A stretch of 5,155 nt of DNA from an uncultured Blautia sp. (GTDB lineage: Bacteria; Bacillota; Clostridia; Lachnospirales; Lachnospiraceae): positions 1-5,155 of the forward strand of contig URHH01000167.1 in NCBI GenBank assembly GCA_900547615.1. The letters run 5' to 3'. Position 1 is the stretch's first letter. Every line of letters begins with the position of its first letter. Below, in pieces: positions 1 to 5,155 of the stretch. A program made the translations under genes and the position numbers. The notes beneath the pieces were generated by a model. It did not search any database. It saw only the letters and a program-made list of their open reading frames with translations, and had not been told where the DNA came from.

Positions 1-61
1 ATCCTGCTTTTTCAAATGCTGCGGAAAGCTCTTCCGCCATCTGTTCCATCAGTTTTTTCAT
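1..61 (-). CDS. argS: N-terminal fragment of probable arginyl-tRNA synthetase (runs off left edge)
   Basis: Only the first 20 codons are present, reading MKKLMEQMAEELSAAFEKAG, and the frame is open to the window edge. This amphipathic opening, with an AFEKAG ending, resembles the start of clostridial arginyl-tRNA synthetases, which charge tRNA-Arg in the cytoplasm; the resemblance is from memory and the fragment is too short to prove it. The start is the ATG at 61-59. An AAGGAG ribosome site (complement of 74-79) lies 12 nt upstream, rather far, but no other start codon lies between it and the ATG. The gene begins 39 bp after the degV stop with no convincing terminator between, so cotranscription with degV is likely. 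That a coding region begins here is fairly safe; the product name is tentative. Confidence 0.5.
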   Translation of the reverse strand, partial: MKKLMEQMAEELSAAFEKAG

Positions 62-100
62 ATTTGTCTCGTACTCCTTGTATTTTCTGTTTTAAATTCT

Positions 101-970
101 TCAAATTTTTACTTTTTTGGTACAGCCGATCGCAAGGGCGCCGTGTCCGATATGACAGGCAATGCTCAGAGCGAGAGGCGCCATACGGACTTCATGTCCC
201 GGAAATGCCGCTTCGATTTCTTTCTTAAATTCTTCTGCTTCCTCCGGATTTCCGGTATACGCGCTTTCGATACACATAAGCCCCTCTTCCTCATATGCTG
301 CAAAGCGTTCCTGCATATCCTCCTGCGCTGCTTTTAACATGGCTCTCTTTGCCTGTTTTTTGCCCCTTACTTTGGCATAGGCGTCCAGCTTTTCTCCCTG
401 GATCTGAAGTACTGGCTTTAAATTGAGAACCGTTCCGATCGCCGCAGCAGCAGGTGTGATCCTTCCGCCCTTTTTCAGATATTTTAAAGTTTCCAGAGTA
501 ATATAAATACTGGATTCCAGCTTTTCCGCCTCCAGTACCTCTTTAATCTCCACTGCGCTTTTTCCTGCGTCACGAAGCGCCAGAGCATCTACAACTGACT
601 GATACTGAGTAACAGAAATTCTCTGATTATCTACTACCTGCACCTTTCCATCATAGTCTCTTGCAAGACCCATCGCGGTTTCACAGGAATTGCTCAGTCC
701 GCTTGACATGGGAATATGTACGATTTCATCGTTTTCCTTTAAGAGCATATCCCAGAGACCGCAGACTTCTGCCGGACTTGGCTGAGAAGTGGAAATCGGC
801 TCGTCATTTTTCAGTCTTTCATAAAACTCTTCCTGACTCAGTGTCACTCCCTCAAGATACATGGTTTCATTAATATAAAAAGGCATGGGAATTACGTGCA
901 CTCCCATTTCTTTCGCCTGTTCCTGCGTTATGCCGCTGTTACTGTCTGTCACAATGGCAATCTTTCCCAT
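101..970 (-). CDS. DegV family protein (fatty-acid-binding, FakB-like)
   Basis: A complete DegV/EDD-fold protein of 289 residues, the usual family length. Known members (FakB) hold a fatty acid that the kinase FakA phosphorylates for phospholipid synthesis; many clostridial paralogues have no proven ligand. Visible family marks are TDSNSGI (8-14) at the end of the first strand, ISTSQPSP (59-66), PMSSGLS (87-93) in the ligand pocket, LKYLKKGGRI (162-171), LKPVL (184-188) and the C-terminal HIGHGALAIG (273-282), where many relatives have HxGPGA. There is no signal peptide or membrane helix, so it is cytoplasmic. Two in-frame ATGs exist: the one at 976 lies only 2 nt from GGAG, while the one at 970 lies 7 nt away and gives MGKIAIVTDS, so 970 was chosen. 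The gene has its own promoter divergent from the LUD gene and probably reads on into the argS-like gene. Family call is firm; fatty-acid binding is inferred from the family. Confidence 0.93.
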   Translation of the reverse strand: MGKIAIVTDSNSGITQEQAKEMGVHVIPMPFYINETMYLEGVTLSQEEFYERLKNDEPISTSQPSPAEVCGLWDMLLKENDEIVHIPMSSGLSNSCETAMGLARDYDGKVQVVDNQRISVTQYQSVVDALALRDAGKSAVEIKEVLEAEKLESSIYITLETLKYLKKGGRITPAAAAIGTVLNLKPVLQIQGEKLDAYAKVRGKKQAKRAMLKAAQEDMQERFAAYEEEGLMCIESAYTGNPEEAEEFKKEIEAAFPGHEVRMAPLALSIACHIGHGALAIGCTKKVKI

Positions 971-1009
971 TTTCATTCTCCTTTGCTAGAAAATATACAT
1001 ACTGTGTTC

Positions 1010-1038
1010 AGTGTAACATATTTTGTTCCTCTTCTCAA
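1010..1038 (-). promoter_or_regulatory. Sigma-A-like promoter of the DegV gene
   Basis: On the minus strand there is a -35 TTGAGA (complement of 1033-1038), a 17-bp spacer and a -10 TACACT (complement of 1010-1015) preceded by TGT, which forms an extended -10 (TGn). Transcription would begin near 1003, about 30 nt before the DegV start at 970. The -10 matches the consensus at only four of six positions, but spacing, the TGn and location fit well. Confidence 0.55.
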
Positions 1039-1049
1039 TTAGAAATTGA
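1035..1049. promoter_or_regulatory. Inverted repeat between divergent promoters (possible operator)
   Basis: TCAATT (1035-1040) and AATTGA (1044-1049) form a perfect 6-bp dyad around a 3-bp centre. It overlaps the -35 boxes of both the leftward DegV promoter and the rightward LUD promoter, so a bound regulator could affect both. Part of the symmetry follows simply from two TTGA-type -35 boxes placed back to back, so an operator role is speculative. Confidence 0.3.
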
Positions 1050-1074
1050 AAAAATCCCTCTTACATGATAAAAT
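1046..1074 (+). promoter_or_regulatory. Sigma-A-like promoter of the LUD-domain gene
   Basis: A -35 TTGAAA (1046-1051), an exact 17-bp spacer and a -10 TAAAAT (1069-1074) each differ from consensus at one position. The predicted transcript starts near 1081. This leaves almost no leader before the upstream ATG at 1090, which supports the later start at 1108. Confidence 0.7.
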
Positions 1075-1091
1075 ATGACAAAATAAGAGAT

Positions 1092-1097
1092 GGGAGG
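1092..1097 (+). promoter_or_regulatory. Ribosome binding site that decides the LUD gene start
   Basis: GGGAGG lies 10 nt before the ATG at 1108. The in-frame ATG at 1090 overlaps this site and has no Shine-Dalgarno sequence of its own, so 1108 is the likely start. Confidence 0.7.
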
Positions 1098-1107
1098 CGT
1101 GTTTTAT

Positions 1108-1743
1108 ATGTCATTTACGCAAAACAGCTATGCACTGGCAGGAGAAACTCTGAAGAAAAAATTTGCCAGAAGAAACATGGACGCTTTTTACTGTGCCACA
1201 AAGGAAGAAGCAAAAAATTTGATTCTTTCCATGATTCCGGAAGGCTCTTCTGTTACCTGGGGCGGTACGGAATCTATGGAAGAAGCTGGCGTCTGCGAGG
1301 CAGTCCGCAGAGGAAATTATGAATTTATTGACAGAAAATCAGCAAAGACGCCGGAAGAAGCAAGAGCCCTTTACGGAAAAGTCGTATGCGCCGATTATTT
1401 TCTTACCAGCACAAACGCCTTCACTACAGACGGTGAGCTTGTAAACATTGACGGCGCAAGCAACCGGGTTGCCTGCATTGCCCACGGTCCGGCTCATGTC
1501 ATTATCCTTGCCAGCATGGACAAAATGTGCGCTTCTGTAGGAGACGCTTACAACCGCGTACGCACACTTGCCAGCCCTCCAAACGCCATGCGTGTCGGTG
1601 CAGATACTCCCTGTGCAAAAACAGGTGTCTGCGGCAACTGTTTAAGCCCTGACTGCATCTGCTGCCAGGTTCTTGTCACAAGATATTCCCGGATTCCAGG
1701 ACGGATCACCGTTATTTTATGCGGCGAAAAAGCAGGCTTTTAA
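1108..1743 (+). CDS. LUD-domain protein (LutC/YkgG-like) with Cys-rich C-terminus
   Basis: A 211-residue stand-alone LUD domain (formerly DUF162), the fold shared by LutB and LutC of L-lactate utilisation. Visible family marks are WGGTES (51-56), the STNAFTTDGELVNIDG stretch (101-116) followed by SNRV (118-121), and HGP (127-129) before a hydrophobic strand. The C-terminal part carries C169, C175, C178, C183, C185 and C186, a C-x5-C-x2-C-x4-C-x-C-C pattern that could bind a metal or Fe-S cluster; this is inference. There is no signal peptide or membrane helix. Neither LutA nor LutB is adjacent, so a role in lactate oxidation cannot be claimed; single-gene LUD proteins of this kind are common in Clostridia and usually uncharacterised. 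The gene is monocistronic, with its own promoter and a hairpin overlapping its stop. An ATG at 1090 would add six residues but lacks a ribosome site. Family call is firm, function unknown. Confidence 0.9.
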   Translation: MSFTQNSYALAGETLKKKFARRNMDAFYCATKEEAKNLILSMIPEGSSVTWGGTESMEEAGVCEAVRRGNYEFIDRKSAKTPEEARALYGKVVCADYFLTSTNAFTTDGELVNIDGASNRVACIAHGPAHVIILASMDKMCASVGDAYNRVRTLASPPNAMRVGADTPCAKTGVCGNCLSPDCICCQVLVTRYSRIPGRITVILCGEKAGF

Positions 1744-1757
1744 AAACCTGCTTTTTT
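1727..1757. terminator. Bidirectional rho-independent terminator between convergent genes
   Basis: AAAAAGCAGG (1727-1736) pairs with CCTGCTTTTT (1747-1756) around a 10-nt A/T-rich loop. T-runs follow the GC core on both strands, so it can end the LUD transcript rightward and the carbohydrate operon leftward. The LUD stop codon TAA (1741-1743) lies in the loop, and the hairpin begins only a few bases beyond the stop of the leftward gene at 1762. Confidence 0.85.
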
Positions 1758-1761
1758 CGTC

Positions 1762-2400
1762 TTACTCCACTCTTGCTTTTGCAAAATACTGCGGGAGATG
1801 GAAATTGGGCTTTTCATTTTTGATTTCCGCAAAGGTTCCATAATGCTCAATCTCCGGTGTCTCGGAAATTTTGTAGAAGTTACAGTAAAAGACATCACCG
1901 TTTTCTATGTTTACTTTTCCAAGTTCTTTTATCAGAGTTTCCGGAATGAGAAGCTTTATTCCCCAGCATTCCCCGTCTTTATATACTTCCGGGAGAACAG
2001 AATCATACACCTTATCTGAAAAATGGCTTCTTCCTTTTCTTCCCTTTCCATATGCAGCATACAGCACTCCTGCGGAATTCATCTCAAAATTTATATACAT
2101 GGAGTTTTCACGGATTTCTCCGTCCTCATCTGCAAAACCCAGAAAAACCTCCACTGCACTGTCATCGCATACCCGGAATCCCGGTATCTTTCCGCTTTTT
2201 CCGTTTTCCATATTTGTCTCTGTTCTGGGAGAAGATTCCTTACAGTACATTTCTACATAAAGACCTTTCCCTTCCAGGTATCCCATATATCCAAAGGTTT
2301 CCGGCTTTGGTCCGTCCACCCACTGATAATTGGAGACTTCAAAACGCTCACAATTTTTAATTTCCTCTTTTTCTGAAATTCTTTTTACCAGGTACTCCAC
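1762..2400 (-). CDS. Carbohydrate-binding family 9-like protein (CBM9-like)
   Basis: A 212-residue protein consisting of about one CBM9-like beta-sandwich domain. Features matching this family are DDSAVEVFL (79-87), YINFEMNSAGVLYAAYG (102-118), the FYCNFYKI strand (171-178), and the C-terminal HYGTF (186-190) with EKPNFHLPQYF (196-206), typical of the family's end. Related domains bind sugars or glycan ends, but no ligand is shown here. No signal peptide or membrane helix is visible, so it appears cytoplasmic, which is unusual for a glycan-binding module. The start is a GTG at 2400-2398 preceded by a strong AAGGAGG site with an 8-nt gap. This site and the first 44 nt lie inside the end of the upstream gene, implying translational coupling. 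It is the last gene of the operon, ending beside the shared terminator. The family call is from motif recognition without a search; function within the operon is unknown. Confidence 0.72.
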   Translation of the reverse strand: MEYLVKRISEKEEIKNCERFEVSNYQWVDGPKPETFGYMGYLEGKGLYVEMYCKESSPRTETNMENGKSGKIPGFRVCDDSAVEVFLGFADEDGEIRENSMYINFEMNSAGVLYAAYGKGRKGRSHFSDKVYDSVLPEVYKDGECWGIKLLIPETLIKELGKVNIENGDVFYCNFYKISETPEIEHYGTFAEIKNEKPNFHLPQYFAKARVE

Positions 2401-3262
2401 TTGAAAGCCCTCCTTCGTTTGTTTTCGCTCCCTTTATTATAACGCTTCTTCCAAGAAGGCACAACAATAATGTTCCAAGAAAAGCAGCTCCTGCCTGAAA
2501 TACCCTCACGATCTGCTCTGCCTCTTCCGGTGTTTTCGGAAGTATGAGATACATCTGGAAACTTTCGGAAAGCTCTTTCCACTTCTCAGACCAGAACGAA
2601 AAATCTGACCACTTTCCGGGAATCCAGTCTTTTGAAAGCTCCATATTCTGTGTGGAAATCCCGGATAAGCCGTTTCTTAAGAGAAACGCCTCCCCTGCGT
2701 TTTTCTTTGTCTCCCCCTGCTGTGGTCGCACAAAGGCTCTTGTATAAAGAGTTTTGCTGTCTGTTGGACGAATGAGTATCGCAGGCTGCTTCCAGGAAAT
2801 GGTATCCCGGACTATATATGTTTTTCCATTTAAAAGAATCTCGCTTCCCACTGCCTCCCTGCTTCCGAAAAGCGCGTAAGACGTTTTTTCGTCTATCACA
2901 CAGCCTTCTCTGTCCTCTTTTGAAAATCCCTGCACTTTTCTGTCATAAAGAGAAGCGTCTCCCAAAAGGCCGCAGACCATCGCTTCTTTCTGTGTTCCGT
3001 ATTTTATAGACTGTAAAACAGAAATCCCTCCGTCCCAGTAAAAACATGCGTCTGTGGGAAGTTCTGCCCTGCTCTCTTTTTCCAGAATTTCTGCCACCTG
3101 GCCTTGATCCGGATATGTGCCGGATAAAAATACAGATGCTGCCGGATTCTCCTGAAGCATCCCACAAAGGCGAAGTCCGTAAAAGAGACAAAGCACCCCC
3201 ATCACACAGAGAAGCAGCCCCGCTGCCTTTCTGAACCGGAAGGAGGTGTTTTTGCCTTTCAT
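2357..3262 (-). CDS. Membrane protein with MacB-like periplasmic core domain, no permease core
   Basis: A 301-residue protein with an Arg/Lys-rich N-terminus, one helix (about 13-34), a roughly 215-residue extracytoplasmic domain, a second helix (about 253-275) and a short basic tail. The stretch CVIDEKTSYALFGS (121-134), then AVGSEILLNGKTYIVR (137-152), matches the MacB/FtsX-type periplasmic domain pattern (V-I-x-E...LFG...VG..I.LNG..Y.V). Full MacB-type permeases have four membrane helices; here the last two are absent, so it cannot be a normal permease by itself. It directly follows the adaptor gene, the usual partner of MacB-type domains, with a 4-nt ATGA overlap. An AGGAG lies 2 nt before the ATG, so initiation probably depends on coupling. 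Its last 44 nt overlap the CBM9-like gene. Either a reduced permease relative or a stand-alone extracytoplasmic partner; the domain match is moderate and from reading only. Confidence 0.62.
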   Translation of the reverse strand: MKGKNTSFRFRKAAGLLLCVMGVLCLFYGLRLCGMLQENPAASVFLSGTYPDQGQVAEILEKESRAELPTDACFYWDGGISVLQSIKYGTQKEAMVCGLLGDASLYDRKVQGFSKEDREGCVIDEKTSYALFGSREAVGSEILLNGKTYIVRDTISWKQPAILIRPTDSKTLYTRAFVRPQQGETKKNAGEAFLLRNGLSGISTQNMELSKDWIPGKWSDFSFWSEKWKELSESFQMYLILPKTPEEAEQIVRVFQAGAAFLGTLLLCLLGRSVIIKGAKTNEGGLSSGVPGKKNFRKRGN

Positions 3263-4701
3263 GACTCCTGCAGCCTGACAGGACTGCCCTCCGTAACTTC
3301 TCTGTCTGTGCTTATAATAACCTGCTGCTCGCTGGAAAGGCTACCTTCTTCCAGAGCTGCATAGGAATTGTTTTTATCCCGCACCGTTACCTCTACCTTT
3401 CTTGCCACAAGCTGTTCTCCAAGAATGGTGTTTTCCGTATCTGTCACATACACAAAGCTTCTTCCATTCTCTTCCCGGAGAGCAGACAGAGGAACACAGG
3501 TGGTAAAGGGTCCTTCCTCTCTTGTAATGGAAAATTCTGCTGTTTCTCCAACAGACAGGGTATTTTCCGGAAGAAGAATGGAAATCCGGCGGCTGTCTTT
3601 GTCTTCTTCCACCTCAGATATGGATTCTATCTGAGCTTCCGGAATTTCTGTTCCGCTGCTTCCCTTCACAGCAGCCATCCCTCCAATTTCCACATATTTC
3701 AGATCATCTTTATAGATGGTTCCTGTCATGCGAAGGCTTCCTCCCGTTTCATAAAGGATCGCGGAAGCCTCCTCTGTTGTCTGGCTTCCTGTAGAAGCGC
3801 TCATACTTTTTATTACGCCGTCTGCAGGGGCTTTTACTTTCCCCTTTGCCTCAAGAAGCGCCTGAAGTTTTCCAAACTCCTTCTGCAAAGCCGAAAGCTC
3901 TGCTTCTGCATTTTCAAGACTTCCGTCTGTCGCCTCTGCCATATCTGCGTCCTGCACTGCCCGCTCTGCCTCGCGCACCTCATTATTTCTTGCAATGATC
4001 GCCTGATTAAGAGCCTCTTCCTTTGCCCGTATTTCCTCCTGAAGGGCTGTCTCCTGTTCCTTTGTATAAGCGTCTGCTACATTGCCTCCCTGTATATTTT
4101 CCTGACTCTCTCCGGATTCCAGATGATCCCCTGTGCCATCAGAAAGGCTGTCGTCTCCCTGAGGCAGTGTGCTTTGTGCCTGCGCTCTTTCATTATAGAA
4201 ATCCTGAAGCTTCTGTTTTGCCGCATCTACCTCCATTCTTGCATTTGCCATATTAATATCTCCGTATTTAATGGCATCGTTATAATTTTGCTGTGCCCTG
4301 TCTTTTTCCGTTTCTTTTTTCTGTCCATCTACAGAATCCGCACTTTTTAAATCCTCTGTTTTTCTTACCACAGTGTCAATTTCCATCTGTTTTTTTTCTG
4401 CGGTTTCCTGCAAAGTATCCTGATCCAGAACAAAAAGTGTATCTCCCTTTTTTACATTCTGCCCTTCTTTTGCAAATACCTGCTCCACCTTCTGACCGGC
4501 GAGGACAAACACCGCCTGCTCCTTTGTTCCCTCCACTCTTCCGGTTCCTTTTACATTATGGGCAATCACCTGATTCTGCATCTTCTTTGTATCCACATTT
4601 GCAACATTCAAAGAATCTGCCGCTCTTGATAAAAAAGTAAATACAAGCATTGCTGCAAAAAATATTACAATCCATTTCACTAATTTTCTTTGTTTATCCA
4701 T
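3259..4701 (-). CDS. HlyD/RND-type membrane-anchored adaptor (periplasmic adaptor subunit family)
   Basis: A 480-residue adaptor related to HlyD, MacA and Bacillus YknX, which link membrane transporters to extracytoplasmic partners. Order of parts: basic N-terminus and a single membrane anchor (about 9-26); first lipoyl half with GQKVEQVFAKEGQNVKKGD (69-87); a long Gln/Glu/Lys/Ala-rich coiled-coil hairpin (about 96-175 and 212-287); second lipoyl half with KVKAPADGVIKSMSASTG (288-305); then a beta-barrel region and a membrane-proximal domain with GRSFVYV (413-419). The hairpin arms are joined by a Gly/Ser/Asp/Glu-rich segment (about 176-211), unusually long and acidic. The start has AAGGAG 6 nt upstream, and the preceding permease stop lies 3 nt before the ATG, so the genes are coupled. 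In Gram-positives such adaptors usually pair with MacB-type ABC exporters; here it sits between a sugar importer permease and a MacB-like domain protein. Family call is firm; the partner and substrate are unknown. Confidence 0.9.
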   Translation of the reverse strand: MDKQRKLVKWIVIFFAAMLVFTFLSRAADSLNVANVDTKKMQNQVIAHNVKGTGRVEGTKEQAVFVLAGQKVEQVFAKEGQNVKKGDTLFVLDQDTLQETAEKKQMEIDTVVRKTEDLKSADSVDGQKKETEKDRAQQNYNDAIKYGDINMANARMEVDAAKQKLQDFYNERAQAQSTLPQGDDSLSDGTGDHLESGESQENIQGGNVADAYTKEQETALQEEIRAKEEALNQAIIARNNEVREAERAVQDADMAEATDGSLENAEAELSALQKEFGKLQALLEAKGKVKAPADGVIKSMSASTGSQTTEEASAILYETGGSLRMTGTIYKDDLKYVEIGGMAAVKGSSGTEIPEAQIESISEVEEDKDSRRISILLPENTLSVGETAEFSITREEGPFTTCVPLSALREENGRSFVYVTDTENTILGEQLVARKVEVTVRDKNNSYAALEEGSLSSEQQVIISTDREVTEGSPVRLQES

Positions 4702-4704
4702 CTC

Positions 4705-5155
4705 TTACTCCTTAATTGCTGTAGAAATAATCCCCTGTTCCAGATAATCCTGACCTGCCAGAAATACAAGAACTGCCGGAAGCAGTACAACAGCCGACGC
4801 CGCAAATGCAAGTCCTGCCTTTTCCAGACTGATATTTGGAAGAAACAAAGACAAAGGCCACAGACTTTTTGTCTTCAAAAACGCCATCGGCTGTTCAATT
4901 AAATTCCAGTACTCCAAAAATCCAAGAACCATAGCAGATATGATTCCCGGAGAGCCAAGAGGCAGCCCCACACGGATAAAAAGCATAAATTCTCCTGCTC
5001 CGTCAAGTCTTGCTGCCTCCATAAGCGCTTCCGGAATCCCCTCAAAAAACCGATACATAATAAACACCGGAAAAGTAGAAAACACAGCCGGAAGAATAAT
5101 CCCCGTAAGAGTATCCAAAAGCCCCAGCCTGTCCAGAACAAGGTAATTGCTTAAC
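4705..5155 (-). CDS. Carbohydrate ABC transporter permease, MalG/UgpE type (C-terminal part; start beyond right edge)
   Basis: The frame is open to the right edge, giving 149 complete codons before the TAA at 4707-4705. The first TTG in it (5118-5116) is not the start: upstream codons read LSNYLVLDRLGLLDT, normal for the interior of these proteins. The diagnostic mark is the EAA loop that docks on the ATPase, EALMEAARLDGAGEF (complement of about 4987-5031) followed by LPLGSPGI. Hydrophobic segments flank it: one just before (ILPAVFSTFPVFIMY), one just after (IISAMVLGFLEYWN) and one near the end (AASAVVLLPAVLVFLAG). The tail GQDYLEQGIISTAIKE matches the usual ending of MalG-type subunits. Such permeases pair with a MalF-type subunit, an ATPase and a lipoprotein that captures sugar, none of which is in the window. 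The adaptor gene follows after 3 nt, with its ribosome site inside this gene's last codons. Sugar specificity cannot be read from this. Confidence 0.9.
   Translation of the reverse strand, partial: LSNYLVLDRLGLLDTLTGIILPAVFSTFPVFIMYRFFEGIPEALMEAARLDGAGEFMLFIRVGLPLGSPGIISAMVLGFLEYWNLIEQPMAFLKTKSLWPLSLFLPNISLEKAGLAFAASAVVLLPAVLVFLAGQDYLEQGIISTAIKE

Noticed and set aside
86..112. A/T-rich possible hairpin between degV and the argS-like gene as a terminator
   Set aside because: The AAATT/AATTT pairing has no GC stem, so it is too weak to be a convincing terminator.
971..976. ATG at 976 as the DegV start
   Set aside because: The ribosome site is only 2 nt away; the ATG at 970 has the proper 7-nt spacing and gives the usual family N-terminus.
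1001..1012. Short dyad ACTG-tgtt-CAGT near the DegV -10
   Set aside because: Only four base pairs per arm, not extended on either side; likely chance.
1090..1107. ATG at 1090 as the LUD gene start
   Set aside because: It overlaps the GGGAGG site, has no ribosome site of its own and lies about 9 nt from the predicted transcript start.
1907..2376. Plus-strand open frames of 102-117 residues antisense to the CBM9-like gene
   Set aside because: They are Ser/Phe/Pro-rich mirror readings of a well-supported gene, with no ribosome site or family resemblance.
2385..2582. Minus-strand 65-residue open frame inside the end of the MacB-like gene
   Set aside because: It lies in a shifted frame within a continuous gene, and the sequence gives no sign of frameshift.
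4293..4640. Plus-strand open frame of 115 residues antisense to the adaptor
   Set aside because: Its Phe/Pro/Leu-rich composition is typical of the reverse complement of a Lys/Glu-rich coiled coil; no start signal was seen.
4705..5118. A complete 137-residue protein starting at TTG 5118
   Set aside because: The frame stays open to the right edge, and the preceding codons match normal permease sequence, so this is the C-terminal part of a longer gene.

Overview
The window looks like chromosomal DNA of a low-to-mid GC Gram-positive anaerobe, most likely a Clostridia member of the Lachnospiraceae type. The evidence is consistent but indirect: strong AAGGAG-type ribosome sites, sigma-A-like promoters, a stand-alone LUD-domain protein with a Cys-rich tail, a DegV protein beginning MGKIAIVTDSNSG, and an adaptor-type secretion protein anchored by one N-terminal membrane helix. 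Assignment below order level is inference.

Left part (1-1760). A DegV-family fatty-acid-binding protein (101-970, minus) is followed 39 bp downstream by the first 20 codons of a gene that runs off the left edge, probably argS. Divergent from degV is a LUD-domain protein (1108-1743, plus). The intergenic stretch at 971-1107 holds two back-to-back sigma-A-like promoters whose -35 boxes are joined by an inverted repeat. The LUD gene ends in a hairpin that also serves the convergent operon from the right.

Right part (1762-5155), all minus strand. Reading in transcription order from the right edge, the genes are: the C-terminal part of a MalG-type carbohydrate ABC importer permease (4705-5155, start outside the window); a membrane-anchored HlyD/RND-type adaptor (3259-4701); a protein with a MacB-like extracytoplasmic domain between two membrane helices but no permease core (2357-3262); and a family-9-like carbohydrate-binding protein (1762-2400). 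Junctions are a 3-nt gap, a 4-nt ATGA overlap and a 44-nt overlap, so this is one translationally coupled operon.

The notable feature is the operon's composition. Parts normally seen in tripartite or MacB-type export (adaptor plus MacB periplasmic domain) are fused at operon level to a sugar importer and a sugar-binding protein. No ABC ATPase, solute-binding protein or first permease is visible here; they may lie beyond the right edge. The joint function is inference. No tRNA, rRNA, CRISPR array, insertion sequence or phage gene was seen.
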